Part shown: one piece after another, positions 1-6,299 of the stretch
Layout of the letters: each line of letters begins with the position of its first letter
How positions within the stretch are numbered: the first letter of the stretch is position 1
NCBI GenBank assembly: GCA_013817655.1
Contig: JACDCJ010000091.1
Location: 1 to 7,665, forward strand
Length of the DNA: 7,665 nucleotides
From: Actinosomnolentus pattersoniae (SeqCode)
Lineage (GTDB): Bacteria; Actinomycetota; UBA4738
Direction: 5' to 3'
Notes under the pieces: model-generated
Seen by the model: only the letters and a program-made list of their open reading frames with translations
Database searches by the model: none
What the model was told of the DNA's origin: nothing
Program-made: the position numbers and the translations under genes

Positions 1-273
1 GGCCCGGTGGTCATCAAGGAGTACCGGCCGGATGTTCCGGCCGAGGATTGGGACGCGTCGCTCGAGCGGCTCGTCGCGGGGAACGACGCTCCGACTCGAT
101 CGGGACGCGCCGACATCGTCACCGTCGGCGACGCCCTGAGAGCGCTCGTGACCACTTCCGAGGATGGTTCGGTTTCCAGCCTCTTCCTCCACATGGGTGA
201 CGAGGAGATCAGCATCCGAGGACCGGATCTCCAGTTCGATGATGTCGTAGCCATCGCCAACGGCTTTGCGTGA
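1..273 (+). CDS. 3' end of an unrecognised protein gene (partial)
   Basis: The frame is open from the first base of the window to a TGA at 271-273, giving at least 90 residues. A GTG at position 7 could be a start, but the frame continues upstream of it and only six bases are visible before it, so I treat this as the C-terminal part of a longer protein. The segment is acidic and has no membrane helix or cysteine. Its end resembles the C-termini of periplasmic or anti-sigma-type regulators (MucB/RseB or DUF4367-like): a short beta-rich stretch (SSLFLHMGDEEISIRG), then a final helix (DDVVAIANGF). That resemblance is a weak impression of fold and pattern, not a recognised motif. The 106 bases after it and a small hairpin suggest the next gene is transcribed separately. 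Confidence 0.55.
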   Translation, partial: GPVVIKEYRPDVPAEDWDASLERLVAGNDAPTRSGRADIVTVGDALRALVTTSEDGSVSSLFLHMGDEEISIRGPDLQFDDVVAIANGFA

Positions 274-283
274 TCCCTCTCGT

Positions 284-296
284 CCCTCAGTGAGGG
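284..296 (+). terminator. Small GC hairpin after the first gene, possible weak terminator
   Basis: CCCTC (284-288) pairs with GAGGG (292-296) around a 3-base loop, 11 bases after the stop codon. A perfect 10-base palindrome, CGCTCGAGCG, follows at 303-312. Neither has a run of T after it, so this is not a classical intrinsic terminator. The position between two same-strand genes is the main argument for it. Confidence 0.3.
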
Positions 297-351
297 CCTC
301 GTCGCTCGAGCGGTGGCTTACCGCACTGACTGCAGGCCGTGACGCGAAGGC

Positions 352-381
352 TTGACCGTCGCGATGGCTCGTTGCCATAGT
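352..381 (+). promoter_or_regulatory. Candidate sigma-70-type promoter, leaderless for the propeller gene
   Basis: TTGACC at 352-357 matches five of six bases of the -35 consensus. After 18 bases comes CATAGT (376-381), matching four of six of the -10 consensus. TG at 373-374, one base before it, gives an extended -10. The ATG at 389 starts 7 bases after the -10, so transcription would begin at or next to the start codon. No Shine-Dalgarno sequence is present. An inverted repeat, ATGGC-N5-GCCAT (364-378), covers the spacer and the first half of the -10 and could be an operator. Confidence 0.5.
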
Positions 382-2548
382 GCGCACCATGATCCGCAGC
401 CGCACCCTCGTCTTAGGAGGGGCCTTGGCGCTCCTCTCCTCCACCGGGACGGTCGGGTCGCCTGCGCACCCTGGACTCCATAAGGCCACGTCACCCGAAG
501 TGGCGCTTTCCGACCCAGCACGAATCACGGCAGCTGTCGATGAGGCTTTCTCGGGATTCGTCCCCAACCGCGGGCAGATGAACGACGGGGTCCTCTACGC
601 GAGCCGCAGCCTCGGCCACTCGCTGCTCCTCACGGTCGATGGGGTGGTGCTGGCGGCATCGGAAGCTTCGGAGTCCGCCCTGGCCCTCAGCTTCATCGGG
701 GCGAACTCCGCTCCCCGGGTCATCGGGCGGGACCAGCTCCCCGGCACGTTCAACTTCTTGCTTGGCAACGACCCGGAACAATGGCACGTCGGGCTCCCGC
801 GGTATGGGAAAGCGGTGTACGAGGATATCTGGGCTGGCATCGACGCGGTGATGCGTGGAGGGCCGGGGCAGCTCACCTACGAGTTTGTGGTGGATGCTGG
901 CGTCGACCCCTCCCGCATCCGCCTGGCCTACGAGGGCGCGAAGAGCCTCTCGATCGATGCTTCGGGGGACATGACCATCCATACTCCCCTAGGACCGCTG
1001 CGGGATTCTCGACCAGTGAGCTATCAGATCCTGAACGGCCGCCGGGTAACGGTGGACAGCCGTTTCGCCATGGCCGGGGAATCAGACACGTTTGGGTTCA
1101 CCGTGGGGGCCGGGTACGACCCGCAACGTCGGCTTGTGATCGATCCTGTTCTCGACTACTCGACATTGCTCGGAGGGTCGGCGCTCGAGTTCGGTAGCGC
1201 CATCGCGGTCGATGACCAGGGGAGCCCATACGTGGCGGGATCGACGTACTCGGCGGACTTCCCGACGACCCCGGGGGCATTCGATGCCACCTTCAACGGT
1301 GGCCTCTACGACGCCTTCGTGGCAAAGATGGATCCGGCCGGATCGCGCCTCGTCTATTCCACCTTTCTCGGTGGGTCTGGTTCGGCGGACGAGGCCTTCG
1401 GCCTCGCAGTCGATCACCTCGGGCGAGCCTACGTGACCGGGCAGACCCTCTCCCCCGATTTTCCCACGACCCCCGGGGCCTTCGACCGGGTCTTCGGGGT
1501 CGAGGACGCGTTCGTGACCCGCCTGGACCCCAGCGGCTCCAGCCTCGAGTACTCCACGTTCCTAGGCGGAGACGAGGGGCGTGGTTCGGACATCGCCCTC
1601 GGCATCGCGGTTGGTGAGGGAGGCAGCGCCTTCGTCACCGGCCACACCTATTCCACGAACTTCCCGACCACGCCGGACGCCTTTGACGGGACGTTCAACG
1701 GTGTGGACGACGCATTCATCACCAAGTTCGCCCCCGACGGGTCTTCACTCGAGTTCTCCACGTACCTCGGCGGGTTCGACTCCGAGTGGGGCCGCGAGAT
1801 CGCACTGGACCGGCGGGGGTTGCCCTACGTCTCCGGCTTCACGGCATCCCCCGACTTCCCCACGACCCAAGGTGCCTTCGATCGAAGCTTCAACGGGGTG
1901 GTAGATGCCTTCGTCGCAAAGCTGGACCCCACGGGGACCGGGCTCGTCTACGCGACATACGTGGGCGGGAGGAAACGGGACGGTCTCTTCCAGGGGATGG
2001 ACGTGGATGAGGAGGGCAATGTCTACGTGGTCGGCGACACGATGTCGTCGGACTTCCCCACGACGCCGGGCTCCTTCGACACCACCTTCAACGGCAGGAT
2101 CGACGCGTTCGTGTTCAAGCTGAACCGGAGCGGCTCGGGCATCGCGTATTCGACGTACGTGGGAGGGCCGTACGAAGACCTTGGCCACGGCCTCGCGGTG
2201 GACCGGACCGGCCATGCCTTTGCCACGGGCTGGTCTTTGGGACGGTTTCCCGTGACGCTGGATGCATACGACCGCATGGCCGATGGGGTCGAAGCATTCC
2301 TGATCTTGCTCAGCCCAACTGGTACCAGCCTGACCTATTCGACCTACCTCGGGGGTTCCGGGGAAGACTTGGGCAAGAGCATCGCGCTCGACCAGCAAGG
2401 GGATCCCTACGTCACCGGTGAAACCTTCTCGGCCGACTTCCCCACCACCGAAGAGGCCTTCGATCGCACCTTCAACGGCGAGACTGATGCCTTCGTGACG
2501 AAGTTTGATTTCCGAAGCGGAATGGATCCCGCTCAACCGAGGCCCTGA
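380..2548 (+). CDS. Secreted SBBP-repeat beta-propeller protein
   Basis: This 722-residue protein should be exported. Residues 4-29 form a signal peptide: basic RSR, then a hydrophobic stretch, then an SPA cleavage-like site. Residues about 57-255 match the domain that commonly precedes SBBP repeats, beginning FVPNRGQ (DUF7948-like). Residues 260-709 hold seven repeats of about 66 residues, each following the pattern YSTYLGG ... IAVD..G..YV.G.T ... DFPTTPGAFD.TFNG..DAFV.K.DP.G. Seven such units fit one closed propeller. There is no catalytic motif, C-terminal anchor or sorting signal, and the protein ends in a short polar tail. The role is unknown; SBBP proteins are usually surface or extracellular and may bind partners or polysaccharide. 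GTG at 380 is the longest start, but ATG at 389 (residue 4) fits the promoter better and leaves a normal signal peptide. Sample lines from the gene are about 60-63% GC by hand count, below the roughly 75% of its neighbours. Confidence 0.92.
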   Translation: MRTMIRSRTLVLGGALALLSSTGTVGSPAHPGLHKATSPEVALSDPARITAAVDEAFSGFVPNRGQMNDGVLYASRSLGHSLLLTVDGVVLAASEASESALALSFIGANSAPRVIGRDQLPGTFNFLLGNDPEQWHVGLPRYGKAVYEDIWAGIDAVMRGGPGQLTYEFVVDAGVDPSRIRLAYEGAKSLSIDASGDMTIHTPLGPLRDSRPVSYQILNGRRVTVDSRFAMAGESDTFGFTVGAGYDPQRRLVIDPVLDYSTLLGGSALEFGSAIAVDDQGSPYVAGSTYSADFPTTPGAFDATFNGGLYDAFVAKMDPAGSRLVYSTFLGGSGSADEAFGLAVDHLGRAYVTGQTLSPDFPTTPGAFDRVFGVEDAFVTRLDPSGSSLEYSTFLGGDEGRGSDIALGIAVGEGGSAFVTGHTYSTNFPTTPDAFDGTFNGVDDAFITKFAPDGSSLEFSTYLGGFDSEWGREIALDRRGLPYVSGFTASPDFPTTQGAFDRSFNGVVDAFVAKLDPTGTGLVYATYVGGRKRDGLFQGMDVDEEGNVYVVGDTMSSDFPTTPGSFDTTFNGRIDAFVFKLNRSGSGIAYSTYVGGPYEDLGHGLAVDRTGHAFATGWSLGRFPVTLDAYDRMADGVEAFLILLSPTGTSLTYSTYLGGSGEDLGKSIALDQQGDPYVTGETFSADFPTTEEAFDRTFNGETDAFVTKFDFRSGMDPAQPRP
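1157..2506 (+). repeat. Seven tandem SBBP coding repeats, about 195 bases each
   Basis: Counting from the YST-like anchor, the units begin at 1157, 1355, 1550, 1754, 1949, 2147 and 2336, with protein periods of 66, 65, 68, 65, 66 and 63 residues. The FPTTPGAFD block recurs in every unit, at residues 294, 361, 428, 493, 559, 623 and 687. Unit 6 is the most diverged (FPVTLDAYDRMADG). Similarity is visible in the DNA: CTTCAACGG recurs at 1291, 1889, 2087 and 2470. Units are not identical, so the array is an old duplication rather than a recent expansion. Confidence 0.9.
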
Positions 2549-2575
2549 CACGCGGAGAAGTGTTCCCGGGGGCCT

Positions 2576-2590
2576 GGGTTCGAAGAGCCC
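2576..2590 (+). terminator. Hairpin after the propeller gene, possible terminator
   Basis: GGGTTC (2576-2581) pairs with GAGCCC (2585-2590), with one G-T wobble and a GAA loop, 27 bases after the stop codon. No T tract follows, so it could be a weak or factor-dependent terminator, or chance in GC-rich DNA. Confidence 0.3.
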
Positions 2591-2615
2591 GCGCTCCGCA
2601 CCTGGGGGCTGGCTC

Positions 2616-2621
2616 TATGCT
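2616..2621 (+). promoter_or_regulatory. Candidate -10 element, leaderless for the decarboxylase gene
   Basis: TATGCT at 2616-2621 fits the TANNNT core of a -10 element and lies 8 bases before the ATG at 2630, which would place the transcription start at or beside the start codon. No convincing -35 is seen 16-18 bases upstream. The only G-rich stretch (2604-2608) is about 21 bases from the ATG, too far to act as a Shine-Dalgarno sequence. The layout mirrors that of the preceding gene. Confidence 0.42.
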
Positions 2622-2629
2622 TCGACGTC

Positions 2630-4189
2630 ATGGCCATGGAGGGCTCGGCACACGAGGCTGAAGGCGCCGGTCCTGCGGCTTTCGGTAGCCCGGAGCCGGT
2701 CGCCGATCTGAACTGGAAGTCTGACCGCGCGCGGCGGTTCGCGGATGGTGCGCTCGACCTGTGGCAGGAGTTCCTGGACCGGCTCGCCGAGCTACCGGTA
2801 ACGCACGGGCGCTCCGACGAACAGGTCCGGGAGGCCGTGGCCCTGGAAGTTCCCGAGGAGCCGATGGGCGACGAGGCGCTCCTCGCATACCTTCGGGAGG
2901 TCGTTCTCGAGTGGTCAATGTACCCCGGTCATCCGCGATTCATGGCCTACATCTCCGGGTCGGGCACGGTGCCCGGCGCGGTGGCCGACCTGCTGGCGGC
3001 GGCCGTGAACATGAATCTCGGCGCGTGGCGTCTCGCACCCTCGGCCACCGAGATCGAACTGCACGTGATCCGGTGGTTCGCCGAACAGTTCGGCCTGCCG
3101 GAGGAGGCCGGTGGCCTGTTCCTCTCGGGCGGTGCGATGGCGAACTTCGTGTGCCTCAAGGTCGCACGCGACCAGAAGGCGGGTTGGGACGTTCGCAACG
3201 AGGGCGTGTCCGCCGGCCAGCCCCTGGCGTTCTACGGGTCCGAAGAGCTGCACGTCGTGTCCGACCGAGCAGCCGACATGCTGGGGATGGGGGGGAAGGC
3301 GGTCCGCAAGATCCCCGTGACACAGGACTTCAGGATGCGCGTCGACGCACTGCGGGAAGCCATCCGAGGCGACCGGGCGCGGGGCGTGCGGCCCGTGGCA
3401 GTGATCGCCTCCGCGGGCACGGTCGCCACCGGCGCGATCGATCCGCTCGAGGAGATCGCCGAGGTCTGCAAGCAGGAGGGGCTGTGGTTCCACGTTGACG
3501 CGGCGTACGGCGGGCCGGCGATCCTAGCCGATGACCTCCGACCTCTCTTTCGAGGCATCGAGCGCGCCGACTCGGTAGCGTTCGATCCGCACAAGTGGCT
3601 TTACACGCCTCACTCGGGCGGCTGCGCGATCGTTCGCGACGCGGTGCGTCTCTTCGAGTCCTTCGCGGTCGCGCCGTCCTACGTGTACACCGACCGCCAG
3701 CGCGCCCTCTCGGGAGTGGACCTGGGGGTCATGGGGCCGCAGTTCAGCCGTGGGTTCCAGGCGCTAAAGGTCTGGGTGTCGCTTCTCGCGCACGGCCGCC
3801 GCGCCTACGGGCAGCGGATCTCGCACGACGCCGCGCTCGCGCGCTACATGGGCGATCGCGTGGACGCTCGGCCGGACATGGAGCTCGCCGTCCCCGTGTC
3901 GCTCTCGATCTGCTGTTTCCGCTACCGTCCGCCGGATCTCGAGAAAGGCGTGGACGCCGAAGCGTACCTGAACCGGCTGAATGAGCGGCTGATGATGGAG
4001 GTCCAGCTCGACGGCCGGTCGTACTGCTCGAACGCGATCCTGAACGGGCATTTCTACCTGCGCGCCTGCATCGTGAACTTCCGGACGGAGGCCGAGGACG
4101 TCGACGCCCTCCTCGACGTCGCGGCCGAGCTCGGGGCGAGACTGCACGGGGAGATGCGCTCGGAGGGCACCGGCGAGCAGCCCGCCTGA
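2630..4189 (+). CDS. PLP-dependent group II amino acid decarboxylase (AADC/GAD-like)
   Basis: This 519-residue cytoplasmic enzyme has the fold-type I architecture and the family's usual length. Visible landmarks: HPRFMAYISGSGT (101-113) in the substrate-entry region; FLSGGAMAN (164-172), the phosphate-binding turn, closer to GAD/CSAD than to aromatic decarboxylases; H208 in SEELHVVS, the expected ring-stacking histidine; SAGTVATGAIDPL (261-273); D290 in HVDAAYGG, which should contact the pyridine nitrogen; and K322 in DPHKWL, the Schiff-base lysine. Y351 (PSYVYTD) aligns by eye with the catalytic-loop tyrosine that favours decarboxylation over aldehyde formation. The substrate is undecided: aromatic amino acids, glutamate, cysteine sulfinate or diaminobutyrate are all possible. 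ATG at 2630 suits the leaderless -10; ATG at 2636 is an alternative. Residues 1-27 and the last 12 look like disordered extensions. It seems monocistronic, and nothing nearby indicates a pathway partner. Confidence 0.95.
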   Translation: MAMEGSAHEAEGAGPAAFGSPEPVADLNWKSDRARRFADGALDLWQEFLDRLAELPVTHGRSDEQVREAVALEVPEEPMGDEALLAYLREVVLEWSMYPGHPRFMAYISGSGTVPGAVADLLAAAVNMNLGAWRLAPSATEIELHVIRWFAEQFGLPEEAGGLFLSGGAMANFVCLKVARDQKAGWDVRNEGVSAGQPLAFYGSEELHVVSDRAADMLGMGGKAVRKIPVTQDFRMRVDALREAIRGDRARGVRPVAVIASAGTVATGAIDPLEEIAEVCKQEGLWFHVDAAYGGPAILADDLRPLFRGIERADSVAFDPHKWLYTPHSGGCAIVRDAVRLFESFAVAPSYVYTDRQRALSGVDLGVMGPQFSRGFQALKVWVSLLAHGRRAYGQRISHDAALARYMGDRVDARPDMELAVPVSLSICCFRYRPPDLEKGVDAEAYLNRLNERLMMEVQLDGRSYCSNAILNGHFYLRACIVNFRTEAEDVDALLDVAAELGARLHGEMRSEGTGEQPA

Positions 4190-4209
4190 GCAGCCGTCGG
4201 CCGCTCAGG
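4185..4209. terminator. Shared hairpin between the convergent decarboxylase and ccmI genes
   Basis: CCTGAGC (4185-4191) pairs with GCTCAGG (4203-4209). Inside an A-C mismatch, GCC (4193-4195) pairs with GGC (4199-4201) around a GTC loop, giving 10 base pairs. The decarboxylase TGA (4187-4189) pairs exactly with the ccmI stop (4205-4207, TCA on the plus strand). The structure forms in transcripts from either side. It has no T tract on either side, so its action as a terminator is inferred from position and symmetry. Confidence 0.5.
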
Positions 4210-5122
4210 GCTCGGCCGTCGCCTCCGCGGCCCTTTCGAGCAGATCCTCGACCTCGGCCCGGCGGGCTCCGAACGGCGAGTTCTCGAGGTAGGCGCGAAA
4301 CGGCTCGGCCGCCTCGGCCGGACGTCGAAGGCCGTTCAGCAGGATGACGCCCTTGAAGTAAAGCGCCTCCGGATAGTTCGGCTCGACGGCGAGCGCTCGC
4401 TCCACCTCCTCGAGTCCCTCCTCCGGACGCCCGGCCTGATAGACGAGGAAGCCGAGCTGGGCGTGCGCCTCGGCGCTGTCTGGGTCGATCGCGAGGGCGG
4501 CCAGGTACTGCCCGACCGCCGCATCGACGTTCCCGCTCTCCTGGTAGGCCTGCGCCAGGTCGAGGCGCGCGGCGATGTCCCGAGGATGGTCCTGGACCCG
4601 CTGCTCCCGGAACGGGAGCGAGGTGGGATCGCCGGGAGGGTCGGGCATCTGGACGCCGCCCGTGAAGGGATCTCCCGAGGTTCGATCCCCCATCGCGGAG
4701 ATCAGGAGCGGAACGGTGACCCCGACGAGCACCAGCCCGGCCACTAGCGCCGGCAGCGCCCGAACCGATCGGCGACCAGCCTGGCGCGCCGCCTGTCCGT
4801 TCGACGCGCCCGGAGACCGCAGCTCGCGCAGCCCGACCGCCAGCTCGCCGGTCCCCTCCCTGGCCTCGAGCGCCCGCAGCACCGCGACCGCGCGCGCCCG
4901 TGTCTCGCCACGGAGCTCCAGATAGTCCTCTTCGGCGAGAGCTCCGGCGGCGCGCTCCGCGTCCAGCTCGCGGAGGGAGCGCAGGAGGCTCAGCCGCTCG
5001 TCCTCGAGTGGATCCGCGAGCCGCTCCAGGGTGAGGTGCCGGTTGCGGCCGAACGGCCACAGGACCCCGGCCGCCGCTACCCCGGCGAGGACGGCGGCCG
5101 CGACGAGCACGACGAGCGTCAT
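4205..5122 (-). CDS. ccmI: Cytochrome c biogenesis TPR protein CcmI
   Basis: This 305-residue membrane protein has the CcmI layout. A first transmembrane helix spans residues 3-22. A soluble segment follows (30-86, LTLERLADPLEDERLSLLRS onward), with the family's ELD..RAAG.L.EEDY.EL pattern. A second helix spans about 122-143. A TPR domain occupies about 172-300, with units near 182-213, 216-249 and 250-283. In System I, CcmI binds the C-terminal region of apocytochrome c and delivers it to the CcmF-CcmH ligation complex; the TPR part should lie outside the membrane. The ATG overlaps the ccmH stop by four bases (ATGA, 5119-5122), and GAGGAG (5128-5133 on the minus strand) sits 5 bases upstream. 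It is the last gene of the operon, and its stop codon lies in the shared hairpin. Confidence 0.9.
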   Translation of the reverse strand: MTLVVLVAAAVLAGVAAAGVLWPFGRNRHLTLERLADPLEDERLSLLRSLRELDAERAAGALAEEDYLELRGETRARAVAVLRALEAREGTGELAVGLRELRSPGASNGQAARQAGRRSVRALPALVAGLVLVGVTVPLLISAMGDRTSGDPFTGGVQMPDPPGDPTSLPFREQRVQDHPRDIAARLDLAQAYQESGNVDAAVGQYLAALAIDPDSAEAHAQLGFLVYQAGRPEEGLEEVERALAVEPNYPEALYFKGVILLNGLRRPAEAAEPFRAYLENSPFGARRAEVEDLLERAAEATAEP

Positions 5123-5679
5123 TCGGGCTCCTCACCCAGGCGGGACAGCTCCCATTCGAGCAGCCGGCGGTCGGCGCTCGATAGATGCTCGGCGGGCGCG
5201 ACCTGAGCGCCAGGGGCGGAGGCCGGCCCGGAGACGCCGTGAGCGCGCCACCGCCGTACGGTGATCACTCCGCCGGCCAGGCCCAAGACGACCAGAAGGA
5301 AGGGAACGATCCACGCCACCAGGTTGATGCCCCTGCGAGACGGCGAAAGAAGGATCCACTCCCCGTAAGCGGCGACGAACTGGTCACGGATCTGCTCGGG
5401 CGTCCGGCCGGCGCGAAGGTCCCGTGCGATGGTCGCCCGCATCTGCTGCGCGAGCTTCGAGGACGAATCGGCGACCGAGAGATTCTGGCACACGGGGCAG
5501 CGAAGTTCGGCGGCGACCGCGGTGACGCGGCCCTGGAGCGTCCGCGGCGCTTCGGGGCCGCGAACCAGCATGACCGCAAGGGAGGCGGCGACGGCAAGAA
5601 GCGCGACGGCGAGGAGCCCGCCGGCGCGGACGACCCGGCCCTTCGACCGGGGGCGAGCGATCGCTCCGGCGCCGCTCAC
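5119..5679 (-). CDS. ccmH: Cytochrome c maturation thiol protein CcmH (CycL/NrfF family)
   Basis: This 186-residue protein carries the family signature LRCPVCQNLSVADSSS, with redox cysteines C61 and C64, followed by a helical domain with EQIRDQFVAAYGEWILLSP (95-113). Transmembrane helices lie at about 19-40 and 118-141, placing the CXXC domain outside the membrane. In System I, CcmH works with CcmG to keep the haem-binding CXXCH cysteines of apocytochrome c reduced for ligation by CcmF. It is the short, stand-alone form, with CcmI as a separate gene, unlike E. coli CcmH, where the two are fused. About 45 residues follow the second helix as a charged cytoplasmic tail. GTG at 5679 overlaps the ccmG stop (GTGA, 5676-5679), and GGGGAG (5688-5693, minus strand) lies 8 bases upstream, supporting this start. 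Confidence 0.94.
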   Translation of the reverse strand: MSGAGAIARPRSKGRVVRAGGLLAVALLAVAASLAVMLVRGPEAPRTLQGRVTAVAAELRCPVCQNLSVADSSSKLAQQMRATIARDLRAGRTPEQIRDQFVAAYGEWILLSPSRRGINLVAWIVPFLLVVLGLAGGVITVRRWRAHGVSGPASAPGAQVAPAEHLSSADRRLLEWELSRLGEEPE

Positions 5680-6299
5680 ACAGACCGCTCCCCGAGCAGC
5701 CGGGTGATCTGCTGGGACAGCAGGGCGTACGAGACGGGCCCGACGCGCCGGTACGCCACTCTTCCGTCCGGCCCGATGAAGAACGTCTCCGGGATCCCGT
5801 ACACCCCGTACGCGAGGGCGGCCGCGGAGTTCGGATCATCGAGAGCCGGCCAGTCGCCCCCCAGCTCGCGAATGAAGTCCTCGGCGTTATCGGCCGAGTC
5901 GTCGTAGACGATGCCGACGATCACGACGCCCCGGTCCCGGTAGCGGTCCCAGGCCGCGCGGAGGGCCGGATGCTCCTCCCGGCACGGATCGCACCACGAG
6001 GCCCAGAAGTTCACGATCACGACCTGTCCGCGCAGGTCCGACAGCCGCACGGTGGATGAGCCGTCCAGCGTCCGAAGCGCGAAGCCCGGCGCGTGGCGGC
6101 CGACGAGCGGCGTCGCGAGCTGCGCGGGATCGCGCCCGAGACCGACGGTCAACAGCGAGGTGATGAGGAGGACGCCGGCAGTCACGGCGCTCACCACCAC
6201 CCAGCGGCGCCTGAAGCGACGGCGCGAAGCCTCCTCGGGGTCGAGCTCCGAAGGGTGACGGGCGCCGGATCCGTTGGGGCGTTCGTAGTCGACGGGCAT
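5676..6299 (-). CDS. ccmG: Membrane-anchored thioredoxin-like CcmG (DsbE/TlpA)
   Basis: This 207-residue thiol-disulfide oxidoreductase is anchored by one helix (about 33-53), with the thioredoxin fold outside. The redox site is WASWCDPC, with C103 and C106. The cis-proline loop is GIPETF (P170). The core begins with the TlpA/CcmG pattern VGRHAPGFALRTLDG (66-80). It should pass electrons to CcmH or directly to apocytochrome c during haem attachment. The first 32 residues form a charged cytoplasmic tail ending in an arginine cluster (RRRFRRRW). ATG at 6299 is chosen over the more upstream in-frame start at 6443: it shares one base with the ccmF stop (TGATG) and has AGGAG (6307-6311, minus strand) 7 bases upstream, while the extra residues would be an Arg/Gly-rich reading inside ccmF. 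A general TlpA-like function is possible, but the operon position argues for CcmG. Confidence 0.93.
   Translation of the reverse strand: MPVDYERPNGSGARHPSELDPEEASRRRFRRRWVVVSAVTAGVLLITSLLTVGLGRDPAQLATPLVGRHAPGFALRTLDGSSTVRLSDLRGQVVIVNFWASWCDPCREEHPALRAAWDRYRDRGVVIVGIVYDDSADNAEDFIRELGGDWPALDDPNSAAALAYGVYGIPETFFIGPDGRVAYRRVGPVSYALLSQQITRLLGERSV

Noticed and set aside
303..312. Perfect palindrome CGCTCGAGCG as an operator
   Set aside because: It lies about 40 bases upstream of the predicted -35, is short, and such palindromes are common by chance in GC-rich DNA.
1157..2506. Periodic DNA repeats considered as a CRISPR array or satellite
   Set aside because: The period is about 195 bases, units are imperfect, and the whole stretch is one open reading frame encoding a known protein repeat.
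1745..2551. Long minus-strand open frame (268 codons) opposite the propeller gene
   Set aside because: It mirrors the periodicity of the SBBP repeats, has no recognisable domain, and arises from the codon bias of the real gene.
2915..3493. Minus-strand open frame (192 codons) opposite the decarboxylase
   Set aside because: No domain or ribosome binding site is apparent, and it lies wholly within a gene with an intact family-wide motif set.
3744..5135. Very long minus-strand open frame (463 codons) across ccmI and the decarboxylase 3' end
   Set aside because: The translation is almost all Arg, Gly, Ala and Pro, typical of a GC-rich off-frame reading, and it conflicts with the well-supported ccmI and decarboxylase genes.
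5185..5907. Plus-strand open frame (240 codons) opposite ccmH and ccmG
   Set aside because: Low-complexity charged translation with no domain, opposite two genes with clear redox motifs, coupled starts and Shine-Dalgarno sequences.
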